This document shows positions 13,498 to 17,634 of a DNA stretch of 17,634 nt, piece by piece; positions within the stretch are counted from its first letter, which is position 1; every line of letters starts with the position of its first letter. Below the pieces are notes generated by a model. The model worked only from the letters and a program-made list of their open reading frames with translations. It had not been told where the DNA came from and did no database searches. The stretch covers positions 1 to 17,634 of the forward strand of contig JADFNR010000072.1 of the NCBI GenBank assembly GCA_022563275.1. The letters run 5' to 3'. The translations under genes were made by a program, and so were the position numbers. This DNA comes from Chloroflexota bacterium. GTDB taxonomy: Bacteria > Chloroflexota > Dehalococcoidia > UBA3495.

Positions 13498-13707
13498 TCA
13501 CGGTACGGGGTCGTATCCTTGGCCGCCCAGAGGACGGCAGCGGCCCAGCCGTTTGACGCCAAGCCAGATTCCTTTGAAGACCCCGTATTTCTGCACCGCC
13601 TCCTGGGAGTAGTGCGAGCAACTGGGGTCATACCGGCAGGATGTGGGTAGCAGACGTGATAGGGTCTGTTGATAGAGCCAGATCACAGATAACACGGCAA
13701 ACTTCAT
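13498..13707 (-). CDS. yidD: Membrane protein insertion efficiency factor YidD
   Basis: 69 residues, the usual size. ATG start, weak Shine-Dalgarno. The family signature is present: an amphipathic N-terminus (MKFAVLSVIWLYQQTLSRLL), then CRYDPSCSHYSQEAV (24-38) with three conserved cysteines (two in CRYDPSC, one in GRCRPLGG), then GVFKGIWLGVKRLGRC and a GYDPVP end. YidD is a membrane-associated protein that assists YidC-dependent insertion. Its position downstream of rnpA is conserved across bacteria. The next gene is normally yidC; here the propeller lipoprotein gene intervenes. A 16-bp tandem repeat lies between rnpA and this gene. Confidence 0.95.
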   Translation of the reverse strand: MKFAVLSVIWLYQQTLSRLLPTSCRYDPSCSHYSQEAVQKYGVFKGIWLGVKRLGRCRPLGGQGYDPVP

Positions 13708-13722
13708 CTAAGCAAACCCGTT

Positions 13723-13766
13723 GGTAAGTGGTTCCATTGGAAAGCGGTCCCATTGGTAAGTTAATT
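13723..13766. repeat. 16-bp tandem repeat between rnpA and yidD
   Basis: GGTAAGTGGTTCCATT (13723-13738) is followed directly by GGAAAGCGGTCCCATT (13739-13754) and by a partial third copy beginning GGTAAGTTAATT (13755-13766). The gap is non-coding. The repeat may have arisen by slippage; no function is evident. Confidence 0.6.
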
Positions 13767-13778
13767 CGCCCGCGAGCG

Positions 13779-14165
13779 TTACGTTTGGTCCGAAGTTCGG
13801 TCCACGGTGGGCCCTGGACCGGTGGGCTCTGGGGATTTGTCCACCAGATTGGCGCGTTGCAATAGATTTTCCGTCGCTTCCTTTAGTTCCCGGTACTTGG
13901 CGGTCCCAGCCCCGCGCCGGACTATGAACAAGGCGTCCCAGCCTGCTTTTACCGGGTTCAGGCGGACCGCCTCCCGCAGCCTTCGCTTCACCCTGTTTCT
14001 CACGGCCGCGTTGCCGATGCGCTTGCTCACCAGAAACCCGAAGCGGCTGTAATCCGAACCGTTGGCCAGGTATCTGATGACCAGCAACCGGTTGGCTGCG
14101 CTGCTGCCCTCTTCATGGATCTGGGAGAACCGTTTGCTGCCAGTTAGCCGTTGCCTGCGCTGCAT
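13779..14165 (-). CDS. rnpA: Ribonuclease P protein component
   Basis: 128 residues. It is the protein subunit that helps RNase P RNA bind pre-tRNA and remove 5' leaders. The N-terminus is typical (LTGSKRFSQIHEEG), followed by RFGFLVSKRIGNAAVRNRVKRRLREAVR (41-68) containing the RNR signature, then GWDALFIVRRGAG (75-87). The last 20 residues are a Pro/Thr-rich extension of no clear role. ATG start without a clear Shine-Dalgarno; it begins 64 nt after the rpmH stop codon, in the conserved rpmH-rnpA-yidD order, and probably shares the rpmH promoter. Confidence 0.96.
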   Translation of the reverse strand: MQRRQRLTGSKRFSQIHEEGSSAANRLLVIRYLANGSDYSRFGFLVSKRIGNAAVRNRVKRRLREAVRLNPVKAGWDALFIVRRGAGTAKYRELKEATENLLQRANLVDKSPEPTGPGPTVDRTSDQT

Positions 14166-14229
14166 TACCGGACTGAGCTACCGAATAGGTTAATGAGTGA
14201 GCTGATGGGTGAACCGCCGGGCGCCGGCT

Positions 14230-14367
14230 TCAGACGGTCAGCTTATGACGGCCCTTGAACCGCCGCCGTTTGAGAACCGCCCTGCCGTCGGAAGTGCTGG
14301 AGCGGTGACGGAAGCCATGCACGCGAAACCTGCGTCGTTTCTTGGGTTGATAGGTACGTTTAGGCAC
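14230..14367 (-). CDS. rpmH: 50S ribosomal protein L34
   Basis: 45 residues, the standard length. The start is GTG at 14367-14365 with AAGGA 9 nt upstream. The sequence opens [18 protein letters not shown] and continues [17 protein letters not shown], ending FKGRHKLTV. This is an L34 in almost every position, including KRTYQP and the HGFR-x(6)-GR-x-VLKRRR core; the usual M in GFRxRM is H-R-S here. L34 is a small basic protein of the large ribosomal subunit. It is the first gene of the rpmH-rnpA-yidD-lipoprotein-yidC-jag block and lies directly behind a strong promoter. Confidence 0.96.
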   Translation of the reverse strand: MPKRTYQPKKRRRFRVHGFRHRSSTSDGRAVLKRRRFKGRHKLTV

Positions 14368-14391
14368 AGAAACACATCCTTTCTCCCAGGA

Positions 14392-14420
14392 ATTATAGGC
14401 GTGCCCAAATAGGGCGTCAA
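14392..14420 (-). promoter_or_regulatory. Strong promoter of the rpmH operon
   Basis: On the minus strand TTGACG (14420-14415) and a perfect TATAAT (14397-14392) are separated by 17 nt. Transcription would start near 14385, leaving about 17 nt of leader with AAGGA ahead of the rpmH GTG. This is the best promoter match in the window and suits a ribosomal protein operon. Confidence 0.8.
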
Positions 14421-14454
14421 GGAGTCCCCCAAGTGGGCCGGACCCGATCGGCCC

Positions 14455-14913
14455 TTAGCCGGAGGCCTGACCCGCCGAACGTACGAACGCCAGCCGGTAA
14501 TTGGGCGCCCAAAGATCGTCGTATCCCTCCAGGCCCAATTCCCGGCGCCCTTCGTTATTCCAGAGGCAGATTGCGTCGCGGCGGCCATGGTTGCCCAGCC
14601 AAGGGTCATGGAGAAAGGCCACCGGCCCTTCCAACTGCACCTCCGGGTACTCGATCCCGAAATAAAGGGCGTCCTCGTAGTAAGGACGCTCCAAGCCTTG
14701 CTTGGCCGCTTCGGCGGTGGCTTCTTCCGATGACACGGGGTGATCGAAGCTGAGCAGCACTATCTGGCGCGCCGTTTCGCCGGTTTTGCCGCCAAAGGGC
14801 CTGGCCGGAAAATTATCGGAGATCACCTGGGAGTGGCAATAGCCGTAATTTGCCGCGGCCACCAGTTCCTCGGTGGTGCGTCCGTCTCCCAGGGTGATGT
14901 GGTATACCGTCAT
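14455..14913 (-). CDS. Conserved-looking hypothetical protein, 152 residues
   Basis: I do not recognise this protein with confidence. It starts at ATG 14913-14911 with AAAGG shortly upstream. It has no signal peptide, membrane segment or repeats. The first third (MTVYHITLGDGRTTEELVAA, YGYCHSQVISDNFPARP) is followed by a segment with VLLSFDHPVSSEEATAEAAKQGL and a Tyr/Glu-rich YYEDALYFGIEYPEVQ. The C-terminal third (VAFLHDPWLGNHGRRDAICLW, RRELGLEGYDDLW, YRLAFVR) reads like a compact globular domain. Codon use and frame integrity support a real gene. It follows the cupin gene on the same strand by 42 nt and ends 35 nt before the rpmH promoter, so the two small genes may be one operon. Confidence 0.7.
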   Translation of the reverse strand: MTVYHITLGDGRTTEELVAAANYGYCHSQVISDNFPARPFGGKTGETARQIVLLSFDHPVSSEEATAEAAKQGLERPYYEDALYFGIEYPEVQLEGPVAFLHDPWLGNHGRRDAICLWNNEGRRELGLEGYDDLWAPNYRLAFVRSAGQASG

Positions 14914-14955
14914 GCCGCACCTTTCGCTGCGCCTAGATGTGTGGCTAGCGGCCCT

Positions 14956-15309
14956 TTAGTCGGCCGCCACGCGCTGAAAAGATGTTTTGGGGAAAGACGC
15001 CAACAAAACCGCCTTGGCGCCGGAGCGGTTGACGAAGCCGTGCTTCACTCCCGCTGGGGCCAATACCGTGTCGCCGGGCCCCAGGGTGACCACCTCATCT
15101 CCCAGCACCGCCTCCAGTTGTCCTTCGACGATGACCATGGCCTCTTCAGTGTCGGGATGAATATGGGTGGTGACTCTGGCGCCCGGGTTGATCTCAAGGC
15201 GCCCAACCCACAGGGATTCGGCCCCGTGGCTGGCGTCCACTAGGACGGTCCTGGGGATCCCGGGATAACCCTCTTCCGTCTTGGCGTTTGCCAGGTACAA
15301 GATAGGCAT
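14956..15309 (-). CDS. Single-domain cupin protein
   Basis: 117 residues; ATG with AGGAGG at 6 nt spacing. Both cupin motifs match the consensus. Motif 1 runs from Gly43 to Gly63 and contains THIHPDTEE, giving metal ligands His49, His51 and Glu56. Motif 2 runs from Gly79 to Asn94 (GDTVLAPAGVKHGFVN), giving His90. The fold is a small beta-barrel that binds a metal such as Fe, Mn or Ni. Members include dioxygenases, isomerases and sugar or small-molecule binding proteins, and the substrate cannot be read from the sequence. It is cytoplasmic. It precedes the hypothetical gene at 14455-14913 and is divergent from tRNA-Leu. Confidence 0.92.
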   Translation of the reverse strand: MPILYLANAKTEEGYPGIPRTVLVDASHGAESLWVGRLEINPGARVTTHIHPDTEEAMVIVEGQLEAVLGDEVVTLGPGDTVLAPAGVKHGFVNRSGAKAVLLASFPKTSFQRVAAD

Positions 15310-15362
15310 CAGAACCCTCCTAACTCACGGACCCATCATTAATATTGGCGGCCGGAGTTTCT

Positions 15363-15391
15363 CTGTCGTTCCAGACAACATACCGTATAAT
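15363..15391 (+). promoter_or_regulatory. Promoter of tRNA-Leu
   Basis: A perfect TATAAT (15386-15391) lies 12 nt before the tRNA 5' end. CTGTCG (15363-15368), a 3-of-6 match to the -35, is 17 nt upstream. A transcript would begin around 15398 with a leader of about 6 nt. Confidence 0.6.
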
Positions 15392-15403
15392 ACCAATCAA
15401 CGT

Positions 15404-15489
15404 GCCGAAGTGGCGAAATGGTAGACGCGCCGGTCTCAAAAACCGGTGGGGGTGACTCCGTGTCAGTTCGACTCTGACCTTCGGCACCA
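15404..15489 (+). tRNA. tRNA-Leu (anticodon CAA)
   Basis: 86 nt folding as a class II tRNA. The acceptor stem GCCGAAG pairs with CTTCGGC (15479-15485), followed by discriminator A and an encoded CCA (15487-15489). A D arm with GGTA, an anticodon stem CCGGT/ACCGG with loop CTCAAAA, and a long variable arm follow. The T arm GTCAG-TTCGACT-CTGAC completes the fold. The anticodon is CAA (15437-15439), reading UUG leucine codons. A T run (GGTTTTTAGG) directly follows the CCA. Confidence 0.95.
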
Positions 15490-15808
15490 GGTTTTTAGGC
15501 ACGAAATTTGCGTAATTGAGGCTTCTGAGGTTATCTTGGGAGCCGTTCTTTTTGCCATATGTCCACGGATTGTCCACGGTCTTTTTCTGTGGCCGATCCT
15601 ACAAGTATGAAACAGCTCACCAGAGGCAACCGGCTCCCTGCCTTCTAGCTTCCCTCTCCAACCCCACCAGGAAGTCCTCTGTGCCCAGGCGCTTACGGGA
15701 CTGAAGGGAGCAACGACACCTACCATAGCGTCGGCTTGGTTCCCGCTCCCTGGCAGCCGCATTATGACACTTGTCGGTAATCCTGCTGGCCATATTCGAC
15801 ATAGAAAT
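15490..15808. other. 319-nt stretch without a confident gene
   Basis: Between tRNA-Leu and the metalloprotease gene I see no recognisable gene. It contains the direct repeat TGTCCACGG at 15560-15568 and 15571-15579, and a minus-strand 61-codon frame (15617-15802). The 3' side of a tRNA gene is a common integration site, but no second copy of the tRNA end occurs in the window. Confidence 0.5.
15617..15802 (-). CDS. Possible small Cys/Arg-rich protein, 61 residues
   Basis: ATG start with only a weak AGGTAA upstream. The product starts MSNMASRITDKCHNAAARE, has a CRC in the middle and a Cys near the end (GAGCLW), four cysteines in all. The spacing (Cys12, Cys29, Cys31, Cys59) could allow metal binding, but I recognise no family. 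It lies 6 nt after the metalloprotease stop codon on the same strand. It may be a real small gene, a remnant of a larger one, or chance. Confidence 0.22.
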   Translation of the reverse strand: MSNMASRITDKCHNAAAREREPSRRYGRCRCSLQSRKRLGTEDFLVGLEREARRQGAGCLW

Positions 15809-16924
15809 TTACCTGGTCGGGAAGCCTGCTTCCCGATGTGCTTCCCAGCTTTGATAAAACGCTTCGATGGATTGTCCGAAAATTTGCTCAAATGTTTCTT
15901 GCCATGGGGTACCTCTTTGCAGGGAACCGTAATATTCCACGATTTTTTCGGGCTTTCCCTGAGCAAGAAATTCGCCAACTAACATACCGAGATCATAACC
16001 GCCTGGTACGTTGAATCCCGTCCAAGTCTCCATTGAATCTAGAGTGCCAGGGCTAGTACTGGTAACTGCGGCAATCCGGTTGTCCCTGGCATTTTGGTAG
16101 CTGACACTGCCGTCGAGCGTCGCCACCCACCACCCGAACCATTCAGCTGTTCCTTCACTGAGCCAGCGAGGACCTGCAAGAGGCACTCGGTCGTTGGATG
16201 CTGACAAAGACAATTGACTTATATCGTGGTGGATCAGATGGAAAAATTCATGGCTGGCGACTTTTTCTTGCTCTTGATCGGTCGCTTGATTTTCCCACCA
16301 GGGAGCGTTGGCGTTTACGAATAACCAGCCAGGCCCGCTTATTGCTACAGACGAGCCGTCACCCCAGTGTTGACGTGCGGTTTCAATGGAAAACCGTGTG
16401 CGTTCCGCATAACTCTGGTATAGGTTATCTAACCCGGCAATCATGTATATAGTGACCTGGTCGTTCCAAAAATTGAATCCAAGGGTGTTGGCAAATTCGG
16501 CACTTTTGGTGATTCCATTTGTGACATTTGCTTGGTACCTAGGTAGAACGTCGTCGACTCTCAAGATAAAGTCACTCGTGGCAAATAGAACCGGAGTCGG
16601 AGTCGGGACGAGAGTAGGTATAGGGGTCGGAGTCGGAATAGAAACAAGCGTAGGTTTTGGGGTTGGAGCCGGAGTCGGCGCCATCGTCGGTGCCTCAGTG
16701 GGTGTCGGTGGGACGGGCGTGACGGTAGATGGTACTGAGGTCTGGGCCGGTGCCTGAGTCGGGACAGCTGTAGTCGGTGGTTCAGTAGGCGCAACCGTCG
16801 TTGGTATTTCAGTGGCAATTACAGGGGAAGTTGCAGACGGTTGGGCATCAGGCTCGCTGCCCGAAGAACAGGCGATTAATGCTATGAGAGACACTAGAAT
16901 TAATGCTATTGATTTCAAAGCCAT
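15809..16924 (-). CDS. Stalked lipoprotein with gluzincin-type metalloprotease domain
   Basis: 371 residues from ATG 16924-16922, chosen because the signal peptide MALKSIALILVSLIALIAC starts here; an upstream in-frame ATG would add 25 residues without purpose. The lipobox LIAC gives modified Cys19. Residues about 25-112 are a Pro/Thr stalk. From about 115 a globular domain follows with HEFFH (225-229), and 27 residues after it RWLSEGTAEW (253-262) containing the third zinc ligand Glu257. This HExxH...SEGxAEW layout is that of peptidase MA-like gluzincins. The domain would hydrolyse peptides outside the membrane; the target is unknown. The last codons coincide with a 9-bp inverted repeat (TCGGGAAGC, 15817-15836). 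A promoter with an extended -10 precedes it. Confidence 0.87.
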   Translation of the reverse strand: MALKSIALILVSLIALIACSSGSEPDAQPSATSPVIATEIPTTVAPTEPPTTAVPTQAPAQTSVPSTVTPVPPTPTEAPTMAPTPAPTPKPTLVSIPTPTPIPTLVPTPTPVLFATSDFILRVDDVLPRYQANVTNGITKSAEFANTLGFNFWNDQVTIYMIAGLDNLYQSYAERTRFSIETARQHWGDGSSVAISGPGWLFVNANAPWWENQATDQEQEKVASHEFFHLIHHDISQLSLSASNDRVPLAGPRWLSEGTAEWFGWWVATLDGSVSYQNARDNRIAAVTSTSPGTLDSMETWTGFNVPGGYDLGMLVGEFLAQGKPEKIVEYYGSLQRGTPWQETFEQIFGQSIEAFYQSWEAHREAGFPTR

Positions 16925-16966
16925 ATACCAGGATTCCCTAACCGAGTGAATTAAAAAGTTGCCGGT

Positions 16967-16975
16967 ATTATGACA
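16967..16975 (-). promoter_or_regulatory. Extended -10 promoter of the metalloprotease gene
   Basis: On the minus strand TGTCATAAT (16975-16967) gives an extended -10 with CATAAT. No good -35 is visible. Just upstream, AAGTGT-GGTG-ACACTT (16986-17001) is a perfect 6-bp inverted repeat at the -35 position, a possible operator. The leader would be about 35 nt. Confidence 0.45.
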
Positions 16976-17043
16976 CGATTCAGTTAAGTGTGGTGACACT
17001 TCGTTCTTCCCTGGTTGGATGACCGCTCTCTAACTTCCAGGGC

Positions 17044-17211
17044 ATGAAGACATGGATGCGGCGCCGCGGCGACCGGGTGACGATCACCACCGGCAAGTAC
17101 GCTGGCCGGACCGGCACGGTGGATAGCAACGTGTTTCAGAAGACCGCGGACCGGCCCGGCGAGAGTTCCAGTCGGGCAGGATGTTGGGGAACCGGTGACT
17201 GCTTGGCGTAA
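17044..17211 (+). pseudogene. Small KOW-motif protein gene, probably truncated by a frameshift
   Basis: The frame opens at ATG 17044 and encodes 55 residues. Residues 8-32 (RGDRVTITTGKYAGRTG then TVDSNVFQ) are a clear KOW motif, the short nucleic-acid-binding beta-hairpin of NusG and L24. After NVFQKTADRPGE the sequence loses character (SSSRAGCWGTGDCLA, stop). A second frame over the same bases reads EFQSGRMLGNR then stop, which fits better as a continuation. So a frameshift is likely, though a natural short protein is possible. No Shine-Dalgarno is evident. It is divergent from the metalloprotease gene and 38 nt before the amidohydrolase gene. Confidence 0.45.
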
Positions 17212-17213
17212 AC

Positions 17214-17219
17214 TATAAT
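17214..17219 (+). promoter_or_regulatory. Possible -10 element of the amidohydrolase gene
   Basis: A perfect TATAAT lies 30 nt before the ATG. No convincing -35 is found at 16-18 nt and there is no TG extension, so support is weak. Confidence 0.35.
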
Positions 17220-17249
17220 TTGTCTGCATCCACCCGCGCAGGAGGACTG

Positions 17250-17634
17250 ATGGGCACTGTACGGAATTTCGACAGCATAATATCGGCTGACTCTCATGTG
17301 TATGAGCCTTCCGACCTGTGGTTGAATGCGCTTGGCGATAAATTCGGCGAGAGAACACCCAGAACTATTCTTGATTATCAGGGGATAGAGGGGACTTATT
17401 TTTATAGCGGCTATCAGGGTTTGCCGGTAACGCGGGTCCGCCAAGGCACCACCTTTGATTCTACAAATGCCGCGAGAATCCAGGCGAATGAAAAGGGATT
17501 CAGTGCGTGCGGCTATGATCCCGAGGTGCGGGTTGGGTTTCAAATAGAAGCCGGGTTAGATGCCGAAGTCCTTAATCCGACCACCATGCATGGCATCATG
17601 AGGAATCCTGATGTCGAAGTGCTGAAGGCGTGTT
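17250..17634 (+). CDS. Amidohydrolase (Amidohydro_2-like), 5' part
   Basis: The gene is cut by the window edge: 128 complete codons from ATG 17250, with AGGAGG 4 nt upstream, and open to the end. The N-terminus (TVRNFDSIISADSHVYEPSDLW) holds the D-S-H metal-binding motif after the first strand of the metal-dependent hydrolase TIM barrel. GYDPEVRVG and the phrase DAEVLNPTTM also match the Amidohydro_2 family, which includes decarboxylases and hydrolases of aromatic and related compounds. The enzyme is cytoplasmic; the substrate is unknown. In this type of organism such genes are often numerous and paired with luciferase-like oxidoreductases, one of which lies at the other end of the window. 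Confidence 0.85.
   Translation, partial: MGTVRNFDSIISADSHVYEPSDLWLNALGDKFGERTPRTILDYQGIEGTYFYSGYQGLPVTRVRQGTTFDSTNAARIQANEKGFSACGYDPEVRVGFQIEAGLDAEVLNPTTMHGIMRNPDVEVLKAC

Noticed and set aside
13310..13621. N-terminal extension of the propeller lipoprotein through yidD
   Set aside because: The extension would precede a good lipoprotein signal peptide, overlap yidD and encode an Arg/Pro-rich stretch without family support.
13837..13845. TTGTCCACC in rnpA as a DnaA box
   Set aside because: Two mismatches to consensus and inside a coding region.
15320..15577. Minus-strand frame of 85 codons across tRNA-Leu
   Set aside because: It is the reverse complement of the tRNA gene; the peptide VRVELTRSHPHRF is a well-known artefact of tRNA genes.
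15463..15978. Minus-strand frame of 171 codons spanning the tRNA 3' end and the metalloprotease C-terminus
   Set aside because: It overlaps the real metalloprotease frame and the tRNA and has no domain content; a resemblance to an integrase N-terminus near 15540-15600 was too weak to keep.

Overview
The window looks like chromosomal DNA from a GC-rich bacterium, most likely a Chloroflexota lineage related to SAR202/Dehalococcoidia. This rests on the gene mix: an F420/flavin luciferase-like oxidoreductase, an Amidohydro_2-type hydrolase, lipoproteins with long Pro/Thr stalks, frequent TTG and GTG starts, and a short YidC of the monoderm type. The taxonomic call is inference; no rRNA gene is present.

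Layout, left to right. Positions 1-1398 (minus strand) hold the start of a luciferase-like oxidoreductase gene and a stalked lipoprotein with a lamin-tail domain. Divergent from these is an isolated plus-strand gene (1572-2384) for an uncharacterised protein made of two copies of a domain with an APHYHYGP motif. It has a strong promoter, a hairpin at the 5' end of its transcript, a good ribosome binding site and a 17-bp hairpin after the stop. Next is a plus-strand SIR2-TPR protein (2571-4259), a plausible single-gene anti-phage NADase. It converges on a minus-strand SDR oxidoreductase, which is followed by a family 2 glycosyltransferase.

Positions 5916-10440 carry purine biosynthesis genes in transcription order purF, purM, purH. 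A promoter placed so that the purF mRNA would be leaderless precedes purF, and a nest of small palindromic repeats lies between purM and purH.

Positions 10622-14420 carry the conserved block rpmH-rnpA-yidD-(PQQ-propeller lipoprotein)-yidC-jag, read from a near-consensus promoter. Its products serve ribosome assembly, tRNA processing and membrane protein insertion. The beta-propeller lipoprotein within the block is unexpected. The last 35 codons of yidC overlap the start of jag in another frame and encode a very arginine-rich tail. Two adjacent near-DnaA boxes follow yidD.

Positions 14455-17634 hold a hypothetical gene and a cupin gene (minus), tRNA-Leu(CAA) (plus), a stalked lipoprotein with a gluzincin metalloprotease domain (minus), a probably broken small KOW-motif gene (plus), and the 5' part of an amidohydrolase gene (plus).

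The best candidates for something undescribed are the SIR2-TPR protein, the double APHYHYGP-domain cassette, the propeller lipoprotein in the yidC operon, and the overprinted basic YidC tail.
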